A stretch of DNA of 64,000 nucleotides from Liquorilactobacillus ghanensis DSM 18630 (GTDB lineage Bacteria > Bacillota > Bacilli > Lactobacillales > Lactobacillaceae), in NCBI RefSeq assembly GCF_001435235.1, contig NZ_AZGB01000016.1:293257-357256 (forward strand), written 5' to 3'. The stretch's first letter is position 1. Each line of letters starts with the position of its first letter. Below, in pieces: positions 23,910 through 31,622 of the stretch. Under the pieces are notes generated by a model. That model did not search any database. It was not told the origin of the DNA and was given only the letters and a program-made list of their open reading frames with translations. A program made the translations under genes and the position numbers.

Positions 23910-24767
23910 ATGAAAAAAATCAGTTTAAAAAAGTTAATTACAACTGGAATTATTTTAGCTACAGCTGCCCTAACTTTGACAGCTTGCGGTTCGTCAAGCA
24001 AATCAAGTTCTGCCTCGAGTTCTAACAATACCAGCTCTGTAGCTGCTATCAAAAAACGTGGAACGATCAAGGTTGCTGTTTTTGGTGATTTAAAACCTTA
24101 TGGCTGGGTCAATAAGGATGGTAAACGCGTTGGCTATGATGTTACTTTGGCTCGCAGGATCGCCAAAGATTTAGGCGTTAAAATTAAATTTGTGCAAGTT
24201 AATGCTGACAGTCGGGTAGACGCCTTATCTTCTAATAAAGTTGACTTAGTTTTAGCTAACTTTACCGTCACCAGTGATCGTAAACAAGTTGTTGATTTTG
24301 CTAATCCATATATGAAAGTGTCAGTCGGAGTTGTTTCTCCGAAAAATGCCCTTATTACCAGTGCTGATCAATTGAAGAATAAAACAGTGATCGTCAGCAA
24401 GGGAACAACTGCAGAAACCTATTTCACGCAAAAACAAAAAAGTGTTAAATTGCTGAAATTTGATTCGAAAACACAGCAGTTTAACGCGTTAAAGAACAAA
24501 CGCGGAGTAGCGTTGGCAGACGATAATACTTATTTGTATGCTTGGGCCAAGACACATCCAACTTACCAAGTAGGTATTAAGCAATTGGGACAAAGCTCAA
24601 GTATTGCGCCAGCAGTTAAAAAGGGCAATAAGTCTTTGCTAAAGTGGACAAATAATGAAATTAACAAACTTAATAAACAAGGTTTCTTTAAAAGGGCTTA
24701 TAACAGTGATTTAAGACCTTACTTCAGTTCCGATGTTAAACCGGCTGATGTGATTATTGAAAAATAA
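23910..24767 (+). CDS. Amino acid ABC transporter substrate-binding lipoprotein (SBP_bac_3)
   Basis: This 285-residue protein has a lipoprotein signal (ILATAALTLTACGSS, lipobox LTAC with Cys near residue 23), a Ser/Asn linker, then the family-3 fold: GTIKVAVFGDLKPYGWVNKDGKRVGYDVTLARRIAKDLG and DLVLANFTVTSDRKQVVDFANPY. It is lipid-anchored on the outer face of the membrane. ATG 23910 gives a proper signal peptide with AAGGGGAATG upstream; ATG 23898 is too close to that sequence. It completes the T-box-controlled importer; methionine or cystine is the likeliest ligand class by regulation, not by residues. Confidence 0.9.
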   Translation: MKKISLKKLITTGIILATAALTLTACGSSSKSSSASSSNNTSSVAAIKKRGTIKVAVFGDLKPYGWVNKDGKRVGYDVTLARRIAKDLGVKIKFVQVNADSRVDALSSNKVDLVLANFTVTSDRKQVVDFANPYMKVSVGVVSPKNALITSADQLKNKTVIVSKGTTAETYFTQKQKSVKLLKFDSKTQQFNALKNKRGVALADDNTYLYAWAKTHPTYQVGIKQLGQSSSIAPAVKKGNKSLLKWTNNEINKLNKQGFFKRAYNSDLRPYFSSDVKPADVIIEK

Positions 24768-24801
24768 TTTTTGCAGAAATTAATGAGGGGAATTTGTAAT
24801 T

Positions 24802-26466
24802 GTGAATCAGAAAAGGTATAAGAAATATTTGGGATGGCTGATTGCTGCTATTGTTGTTATTGGCGGGATTATCAGCTGGCAAAGTTTAGCTAAAAATAAA
24901 CAAAAAAGTTCAACCAAGGCAACTCGACAGACAATTAATTTAGCTGCTAGTTACCCAATTACTTCATTGGATGTTGCTAAGATTACTGATCGGACATCAT
25001 TTAATCAAATTGATAATGTGGGCGAAGGTTTATATCAATATGATAAAAATGGTAATGCCCTCAAAGCATTAGCAACCAAAACAAATGTTTCAGCGAATAA
25101 GCGGGTATATACGATAAATATCCGCAAAAATACCAAATGGAGTAATGGCGATCTGGTAACGGCTAAAGATTTTGTCTATTCTTGGCAGCATGCAGTGAAT
25201 CCTAAGACAGCCAGTCAATATACTTACCTATTTACTAATATCAAAAATGCGGCTCAGATTATTGCTGGTAAAAAAGCAGCAACTGCTCTTGGTGTGAAAG
25301 CAATCGGAAAGTATCGTTTAAGGATCTGGCTGAATCAGCCGCAAGCATATTTTACGAAGATTTTAGCGCGTGAAACTTTATATCCGATTGATCAACGAAT
25401 CGCTGAAAAATATGGCAGCAAATATGGCACCAGTGCTGCTAAGACAGTTTATAATGGACCATTTGTTTTAACTGGCTGGAACGGAACCAATGATACTTGG
25501 CAGTTAAAGAAAAATCCGCAGTATTGGAATAAAAAGCAGGTTAAATTGAGTTCAATCAAATATCAAGTAGTTAAGGATCCGGCAACTGCATACAATTTGT
25601 ACAAAACTAAAAAACTTGATTTGATAACACTCACGGGTGATCAAATCAAACAATTGCAGCATAACAAAAACATTGTCAAACGAAATTTAGCCGGCACTGA
25701 GTACTTGGAGTATAACGTGCGCAAATCCAGTCCAGTAGCTAATCGGAATGTCCGCTTAGCAATTTCGTTGGCATTGGATCGCAATGAGCTGATTAATAAT
25801 ATTTTGCAAAATGATGCCAAACCGGCTGACAGTATTGTTCCAAGTAATTTCGTGAAAAATCCGCAAACCAAAGTTGACTATACTAAAGAAGTCAAGGTTA
25901 AAAATACAACTGACTACAAACCTAAATTAGCTCAACAACTGTTTAAGCAAGGGTTGCAGCAGCTAAACAAAAAAGAACTGACAGTGACTTTGATGATTGG
26001 AACTGATGATATTACTAAAAAAACAGCTGAATTTATTCAAAGCCAATTAGAAACGCACCTTAAAGGCTTGAAAGTGCAACTTAAAACAATGCCAGTCAAT
26101 GTTAAGCTGGCCCGACGAGCAAGTGGTGATTTTGATTTGGACTTGATTGGCTGGACTGCAGACTTTGCTGATCCGATTACATTTTTGCAGATGTTTACTT
26201 CTGATAGCACACAAAATCATTTGGGGTGGTCAAATACTGAATATGATAGCTTGATCGCCAACGCTAACCAAAAAAATGCCGGTAATGTCGATCGCCGCTG
26301 GACAGATTTGGTTAAGGCCGGTCAAGTGCTGAGTCGTGAGCAGCCGATTACACCATTATATGAAATGAATACCATCGATTTAGTAAATTCGCACTTGAAA
26401 GATGTTGTTTATGATAGTGTTAATGGACATTATAGTTATAAGCAGGCTTACTTAAGCCAAAACTAG
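24802..26466 (+). CDS. Oligopeptide-binding protein (OppA/SBP_bac_5), membrane-anchored
   Basis: The 554-residue protein has the OppA pattern: ITSLDVAKITDRTSFNQIDNVGEGLYQYD, NIRKNTKWSNGDLVTAKDFVYSWQHAVNP and DLIGWTADFADPITFLQMF near residue 450. Like the binding protein at 13937 it lacks a lipobox Cys; the N-terminal helix (WLIAAIVVIGGIISW) should be an uncleaved anchor. GTG 24802 follows TGAGGGGAATTTG. It lies 34 bp after the amino acid ABC genes and before a terminator, so it is probably the last gene of the T-box operon, supplying peptides to an Opp permease encoded elsewhere (inference). Confidence 0.88.
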   Translation: MNQKRYKKYLGWLIAAIVVIGGIISWQSLAKNKQKSSTKATRQTINLAASYPITSLDVAKITDRTSFNQIDNVGEGLYQYDKNGNALKALATKTNVSANKRVYTINIRKNTKWSNGDLVTAKDFVYSWQHAVNPKTASQYTYLFTNIKNAAQIIAGKKAATALGVKAIGKYRLRIWLNQPQAYFTKILARETLYPIDQRIAEKYGSKYGTSAAKTVYNGPFVLTGWNGTNDTWQLKKNPQYWNKKQVKLSSIKYQVVKDPATAYNLYKTKKLDLITLTGDQIKQLQHNKNIVKRNLAGTEYLEYNVRKSSPVANRNVRLAISLALDRNELINNILQNDAKPADSIVPSNFVKNPQTKVDYTKEVKVKNTTDYKPKLAQQLFKQGLQQLNKKELTVTLMIGTDDITKKTAEFIQSQLETHLKGLKVQLKTMPVNVKLARRASGDFDLDLIGWTADFADPITFLQMFTSDSTQNHLGWSNTEYDSLIANANQKNAGNVDRRWTDLVKAGQVLSREQPITPLYEMNTIDLVNSHLKDVVYDSVNGHYSYKQAYLSQN

Positions 26467-26478
26467 TTGAATAGTTCC

Positions 26479-26527
26479 AAAAAAGCCAAGTACGATCTTT
26501 AAATAATTGTACTTGGCTTTTTTTGTA
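26479..26527 (+). terminator. Rho-independent terminator after the T-box transporter operon
   Basis: The stem AAAAGCCAAGTAC pairs with GTACTTGGCTTTT, followed by T. Confidence 0.9.
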
Positions 26528-26645
26528 TGATTCATTTAAAAAATAAAAGCTAAGCCAAAAATTAATATATATTTTGCTGGAACAATTGGGTGAGTTTAGG
26601 AACTTATTCAACTGTTTCAGCTTTTTTTTGGCAATTTTGGGTTTC

Positions 26646-26692
26646 TTAACACGGTTTTAACATCAGCGTCGGAACCTTAACACCGTTTTAAC
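26646..26692 (+). promoter_or_regulatory. Direct-repeat operator upstream of kdp, probable KdpE site
   Basis: Two copies of a 16-bp element (TTAACACGGTTTTAAC at 26646-26661 and TTAACACCGTTTTAAC at 26677-26692) are 31 bp apart. Each contains two TTAAC boxes with an 11-bp period, the geometry bound by tandem OmpR-family response regulators. A TATAAA -10-like box lies at 26715-26720 with no good -35, as expected for an activated promoter. Confidence 0.65.
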
Positions 26693-26741
26693 GGCGAAGA
26701 GCGTACGATACGAATATAAATTAACGCCGGGAGTGAGAAAT

Positions 26742-27005
26742 ATGCTTGAAGAATATCTAATCAGTGGTGTCTCCAAAAAAGAGGATCGCCGTCAAGTTGT
26801 CAAGGATTTAATTGTCAGAATTAAACAGAAAAAATCTGGAAAAGTTCAAAGTACAACTGGTGATTTGTTTTTACCCGATATTGAAATTATTTACTACTTT
26901 AATCAGCGACAGATTTTACAAATCGATTATGCATTTTCAGACAGTGTTTCATTGGAAGCAAGAGAATTTTGGGAAAATTTGATCGAAATGCTGACTAACG
27001 AATAA
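26742..27005 (+). CDS. Small conserved-looking protein at the head of the kdp operon, function unknown
   Basis: The 87-residue protein is soluble, with an N-terminal charged helical part (VSKKEDRRQVVKDLIVRIKQKK) and a C-terminal acidic aromatic part (IEIIYYFNQRQILQIDYAFSD). I do not recognise a family. ATG 26742 has GGGAG 8 bp upstream; GTG 26733 would overlap that sequence. It lies between the putative KdpE operator and kdpF (24 bp gap), so it is transcribed with kdp and may modulate the pump or its sensor (inference from position). Confidence 0.65.
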   Translation: MLEEYLISGVSKKEDRRQVVKDLIVRIKQKKSGKVQSTTGDLFLPDIEIIYYFNQRQILQIDYAFSDSVSLEAREFWENLIEMLTNE

Positions 27006-27029
27006 CAAAAATAACGGGAAGTGATTACC

Positions 27030-27110
27030 ATGGTATTAATTTTAGGAACAATTTTAACAGTCTTTTTGTTGGTATATCTTATTTATGTTTTGTTTAAGGG
27101 GGAAAATTAA
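27030..27110 (+). CDS. kdpF: KdpF, small membrane subunit of the potassium-transporting ATPase
   Basis: A 26-residue single-helix peptide (VLILGTILTVFLLVYLIYVLF, then KGEN) with ACGGGAAGTGATTACC upstream. Its stop codon directly abuts the kdpA ATG. Size, hydrophobicity and position match KdpF, which stabilises the KdpABC complex in the membrane. Confidence 0.85.
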   Translation: MVLILGTILTVFLLVYLIYVLFKGEN

Positions 27111-28886
27111 ATGCCGGTTTGGATGCAATATTTACCATATATAATCGTGCCAGTACTACTGGCGATTCCATTAGGAAAATATATCGGTAAGGTGATTAAC
27201 GAGCAGCACAATTTTATGAGTATTATTGTTGAACCAATTGAAACCCGGTTTTACCGCTGGTTGCATATTTCCAAAAAAGAGATGAACTGGAAGACATATA
27301 GTTACAATGTCTTGATGTTCTCATTAGTTAGTTTTTTGATTTTAGTGCTGATTTTGAAATTTCAAAACTACTTGCCGGGAAATCCAGAACATTTTGCCGG
27401 TCTTTCATGGCCGCTGGCTTTTAATACAGCTATTAGCTTTGTTACCAATACTGATTGGCAGGCTTACGCTGGTGAAACAGCTCTATCGAATTTCTCACAG
27501 TCAATTGGTTTAACCGTACAGAATTTTGCTTCTGCAGCCGTTGGAATTGCTGTCTTATTTGCAGTGATTCGTGGTTTTAAACGGACTCAAGCTAGTCATA
27601 TAGGTAACTTTTGGCGTGATCTGACTAAGATTTTTTTGTATCTGCTTTTGCCGCTTAGTTTAGTGATTTCATGTTTATTGTTAGCTAGCGGAGTCCCGCA
27701 AACTACTAAGGGTTATCGAACAGTAAACTTAATTGAACCGGTAGCCGTAAATCAACAAAACAAGTTGATTTACGGAGCACATATTAATGAAAAAAAGCAG
27801 CAGGTAACAGATGATAAGGACCATTTGGTTAAAAAAGCTAAGATAATAACGAAGGAAGCATTACCTTTATTCCCGCAAGCTTCTCAAGTAGCAATTAAAC
27901 AGCTGGGAACTAATGGTGGTGGTGTTTTAGGTGCTAATTCGGCTCATCCGTACGAGAATCCAACGCCTTTTTCAAATTTAGTTGAAGCAACATCAATGCT
28001 TCTATTACCAATGGCACTTTGCTTTAGTTTTGGTGAAGTTCTTAAACGACGTAAAGAGGGCTGGGCAATTTTTGTAACTATGGCAATTTTGTTTGTGGCA
28101 GCAATAGCTGCAGAAGGAATTTTGGAACAACATGGAACCACCTTGCGTCATATAGGTAATTTAGCAATGGAAGGCAAGGAAACCCGGATTGGTGTCCCAG
28201 GATCAGCTACTTGGTCGATTATTACAACAGCAACATCATCTGGAGCGACGAATGCTTCGCTAGACAGTTTTAGTGCTCTGGGAGGATTGCTGCCGATGGC
28301 TTTGATGCAGTTAGGCGAAGTAGTTTTTGGTGGTGTTGGTTCAGGTTTGTATGGAATGCTGGGCTTTGTCTTGTTGACAGTTTTCATAGCCGGATTGATG
28401 GTTGGCCGAACCCCCGAATATCTGGGAAAGAAAATCGGACCTTACGAAATGCGCATGGCTGTTATTGCCTGTTTGTCAACGCCAGTAGCTATTTTATTGA
28501 GCAGCTCGATTCCAGCTATGCTGAAATCAACTTTGAGTAGCTTAAGCAATACTGGAGCGCATGGTTTTTCAGAATTTTTATACGCTTTTTCGTCGGCCGG
28601 AGCTAATAATGGTTCGAGCTTTGGTGGCTTTAACGGGAATACCACCTTATTAAATATTATTTTGGCAATTGCGATGCTTATTTCGCGATTTTTACCGATT
28701 ATTGCCATGCTGGCTATTGCAGGCAATATGGGAAAACAAAAAAGAGTTGCAAGCAGTTCAGGAACCTTAGCGACTGCTAGTCCAACATTTGTTTTTATGT
28801 TGATTATCGTAATTTTGATAATTGGTGTATTAAGCTTTTTCCCAGCTTTAGCCTTGGGACCGATAGCTGATTTTTTAAAACATTAA
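27111..28886 (+). CDS. kdpA: Potassium-transporting ATPase subunit A
   Basis: The 591-residue channel-like subunit is slightly longer than the E. coli form. The selectivity-filter loops typical of KdpA are visible: TNTDWQAYAGE (near residue 118), GTNGGGVLGANSAHPYENPTPF (near 267), TTATSSGATNASLDSF (near 370) and SSAGANNGSSFGGF (near 495). It has about ten membrane helices. It binds and passes K+ in the KdpFABC complex. It starts right after kdpF and ends 15 bp before kdpB. Confidence 0.96.
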   Translation: MPVWMQYLPYIIVPVLLAIPLGKYIGKVINEQHNFMSIIVEPIETRFYRWLHISKKEMNWKTYSYNVLMFSLVSFLILVLILKFQNYLPGNPEHFAGLSWPLAFNTAISFVTNTDWQAYAGETALSNFSQSIGLTVQNFASAAVGIAVLFAVIRGFKRTQASHIGNFWRDLTKIFLYLLLPLSLVISCLLLASGVPQTTKGYRTVNLIEPVAVNQQNKLIYGAHINEKKQQVTDDKDHLVKKAKIITKEALPLFPQASQVAIKQLGTNGGGVLGANSAHPYENPTPFSNLVEATSMLLLPMALCFSFGEVLKRRKEGWAIFVTMAILFVAAIAAEGILEQHGTTLRHIGNLAMEGKETRIGVPGSATWSIITTATSSGATNASLDSFSALGGLLPMALMQLGEVVFGGVGSGLYGMLGFVLLTVFIAGLMVGRTPEYLGKKIGPYEMRMAVIACLSTPVAILLSSSIPAMLKSTLSSLSNTGAHGFSEFLYAFSSAGANNGSSFGGFNGNTTLLNIILAIAMLISRFLPIIAMLAIAGNMGKQKRVASSSGTLATASPTFVFMLIIVILIIGVLSFFPALALGPIADFLKH

Positions 28887-28901
28887 GGAAGTGAGCTAAT
28901 T

Positions 28902-30974
28902 ATGGAACAAAAAAATACTTCGTTATTTAATCAAAAGATGATTCAAGATGCTTTGAAAGAAATGTTAATTAAATTAAAACCATCGGCTCAAATTAAAAAC
29001 CCAGTTATGTTTTTAGTTTATGTGTCGGCTATAATGACAACTATTTTATCCGGATTGTCATTAACTGGAATTGGTGATGGAATTGTCAGCAGCGGATTTA
29101 TTATCGTAGTGTCATTGATTTTGTGGCTGACTTGTTTATTTGCCAACTTTGCGGAAGCAATTGCGGAAGGCCGTGGCAAAGCTCAGGCGGCTGAGTTAAA
29201 AAAATCAAAAAAAGCAGTGATGGCCAAAAAGGTTACCAGTGCGACTGATTTGACACCGGAATTGGTTAATGGAGCTGATTTAAAGAAAAATGATCTGTTT
29301 TTAGTGGCAGCCGGTGAGACGATTGCTGCTGATGGTGAAGTAATAGCAGGAGCTGCTTCAGTTGACGAAAGTGCGATTACCGGTGAATCGGCCCCGGTAA
29401 TTCGAGAGGCAGGCGGCGATCGTTCAGCTGTTACCGGCGGAACTACCGTTTTATCAGATAAAATTGTAGTTAAAGTTACCCAAGAAGCAGGAAACAGTTT
29501 CCTTGATAAAATGATCGGCATGGTTGAAGGGGCTAATCGGAAAAAAACTCCAAATGAAATTGCTTTGGAATTGTTTTTAGTTGCACTATCGATCATTTTT
29601 GTATTGGTAGTTGCTGCATTATATGCATATGCAGTGCTTTCTTCCAGGATTAATGGTATCCACAATCCGCTGTCAATTGTGTGGTTAATTGCTTTATTGG
29701 TTTGCTTAGCACCGACGACAATTGGTGCGTTGCTGTCGGCGATCGGAATTGCCGGGATGAGTCGATTAAATCAAGCCAATGTCTTAGCTATGAGCGGCAG
29801 GGCTATTGAAGCCGCGGGAGATACTGATGTATTGTTGTTGGACAAAACAGGAACGATAACGTTGGGCAATCGCCGTGCATCTGAGTTTATTCCAGTTGAT
29901 GGGCACTCTGAAAAAGAATTGGCAATTGCAGCTCAATTGGCTTCATTGGCAGACGAAACTCCTGAAGGCCGATCAATTGTGATTTTGGCAAAAGAAAAAT
30001 ATGATCTGCGGGAGCAAAATCTGGCGGCAAATCAAACGAAATTTATTCCTTTTTCTGCGCAAACAAAAATGAGCGGGGTTGATTACGCCGGGGATGCAAT
30101 TCGCAAAGGTGCAGCTGCTAATATTCAAGAATATGTCGTTGCAAATCATGGTCAGGCCAGTCAAGAATGTCAAAATGTTGTGAAAAGTATTTCACAAAAA
30201 GGTGGTACTCCATTAGTTGTCTGCAGAAATAACGTTATTTTAGGAGTGATCTATCTAAAAGATATTATAAAAAAAGGTGTTAAGGAAAAGTTTTCCGATT
30301 TACGTAAAATGGGCATTAAAACAATTATGATTACTGGCGATAACCCGATAACAGCGGCAGCAATTGCAGCTGAGGCCGGTGTTGACAGCTTTCTGGCACA
30401 GGCCACACCGGAAAGCAAATTAAAAACGATTCGCGAATATCAAGATCAAGGCCATTTAGTAGCGATGACGGGCGATGGCACCAATGATGCTCCGGCTTTA
30501 GCTCAAGCCGATGTTGCCGTAGCTATGAATACCGGCACACAGGCTGCTAAAGAGGCAGGAAATATGGTTGATTTGGATTCGTCACCAACTAAATTGATCG
30601 AAATCGTCAGAATTGGCAAACAATTGCTGATGACTCGCGGCAGTTTAACCACTTTTTCAATTGCTAATGACATTGCAAAGTATTTTGCAATTATCCCGGC
30701 AATGTTTGTTGGCTTATATCCCAAATTAAATGTACTTAACATTATGCATTTGTATAGCCCGACCAGCGCAATTTTGTCTGCTTTGATTTTTAATGCGCTG
30801 ATTATTGTAGCGTTGATTCCATTGGCTTTGAAAGGAGTTCGCTATCGGGAAGTGGCGGCCAGCCAATTACTACGGCATAACCTTTTAATTTATGGATTAG
30901 GCGGGATTTTAATTCCATTTATCGGCATTAAGGTCATCGATTTGATTATCACGCCGATTTTACAATTGATTTAG
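28902..30974 (+). CDS. kdpB: Potassium-transporting ATPase ATP-binding subunit B
   Basis: This 690-residue P-type ATPase has an intact TGES actuator motif ([11 protein letters not shown]), phosphorylation site [11 protein letters not shown] (Asp314), nucleotide-domain motif [11 protein letters not shown], and hinge motif [31 protein letters not shown]. It hydrolyses ATP to drive K+ uptake through KdpA. RBS AAGGAAGTGAG. Intact motifs here contrast with the broken P-ATPase at 3363-5420. Confidence 0.97.
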   Translation: MEQKNTSLFNQKMIQDALKEMLIKLKPSAQIKNPVMFLVYVSAIMTTILSGLSLTGIGDGIVSSGFIIVVSLILWLTCLFANFAEAIAEGRGKAQAAELKKSKKAVMAKKVTSATDLTPELVNGADLKKNDLFLVAAGETIAADGEVIAGAASVDESAITGESAPVIREAGGDRSAVTGGTTVLSDKIVVKVTQEAGNSFLDKMIGMVEGANRKKTPNEIALELFLVALSIIFVLVVAALYAYAVLSSRINGIHNPLSIVWLIALLVCLAPTTIGALLSAIGIAGMSRLNQANVLAMSGRAIEAAGDTDVLLLDKTGTITLGNRRASEFIPVDGHSEKELAIAAQLASLADETPEGRSIVILAKEKYDLREQNLAANQTKFIPFSAQTKMSGVDYAGDAIRKGAAANIQEYVVANHGQASQECQNVVKSISQKGGTPLVVCRNNVILGVIYLKDIIKKGVKEKFSDLRKMGIKTIMITGDNPITAAAIAAEAGVDSFLAQATPESKLKTIREYQDQGHLVAMTGDGTNDAPALAQADVAVAMNTGTQAAKEAGNMVDLDSSPTKLIEIVRIGKQLLMTRGSLTTFSIANDIAKYFAIIPAMFVGLYPKLNVLNIMHLYSPTSAILSALIFNALIIVALIPLALKGVRYREVAASQLLRHNLLIYGLGGILIPFIGIKVIDLIITPILQLI

Positions 30975-30991
30975 GTTGAGGAGGAAAAATA

Positions 30992-31585
30992 ATGATAAAA
31001 ATGTTCACTAAATCATTATTAGCTTTAGCGGTAATTACACTTGTTTGCATTGCTTATACAGCAGTTGTTACGGCGGTAGGTCAGACTTTCTTTACCAATA
31101 AGGCTAACGGCAGTTTGATTAGCGAGAAAAAAACAATTAAAGGCTCAGCATTGATAGCTCAGCCGTTTACAAGTAAAAAATATCTGTGGGGACGTCAAAT
31201 GTCAATCACTTTGGGGAATTTGAATGGGGTTGGCGGTGAAAATAACACCATGTATTCAGCGGCTTCACAGCTCAGCCCAAGCAGTCGAAAATATCAAGCG
31301 CTGGTAAAAAGTAACGACCAAGTAATCAAACGGCTTAATCCGGCAGCTAAGCAAGCAGTGCCGGTTGATTTGTTGACCGATTCCGGCAGCGGGTTGGATC
31401 CTGAGATTTCTTTGCAAGCGGCTCGGTATCAAGTAAAACGGATCGCAGCAGCTAGGAAACTCAGCCCGGTTTCGGTTCAGAAGATTATTAATAATTATAC
31501 TAAAAATAGAACTTTCGGTATATTAGGCGAGCCACGAGTAAATGTTCTCGAAGTTAATCTAGCTTTGGATAAGATAAGCAGTTGA
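30992..31585 (+). CDS. kdpC: Potassium-transporting ATPase subunit C
   Basis: The 197-residue protein has one N-terminal membrane helix (LLALAVITLVCIAYTAVVTAVGQ) and the KdpC extracytoplasmic domain, including SGSGLDPEISLQAARYQVKRIA near residue 130 and FGILGEPRVNVLEVNLAL at the end. RBS GGAGGAAAAATA. It is needed for assembly and K+ affinity of the complex. Confidence 0.95.
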   Translation: MIKMFTKSLLALAVITLVCIAYTAVVTAVGQTFFTNKANGSLISEKKTIKGSALIAQPFTSKKYLWGRQMSITLGNLNGVGGENNTMYSAASQLSPSSRKYQALVKSNDQVIKRLNPAAKQAVPVDLLTDSGSGLDPEISLQAARYQVKRIAAARKLSPVSVQKIINNYTKNRTFGILGEPRVNVLEVNLALDKISS

Positions 31586-31622
31586 TAAATAGGTAGAAAA
31601 GCTGATTTTGGGGGTTCTATTA

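Noticed and set aside
29183-29665. 160-codon open frame on the minus strand inside kdpB
   Set aside because: Shadow of a long coding gene; Ser/Thr/Ala-rich low-complexity product, no ribosome binding site, and kdpB is intact on the plus strand.
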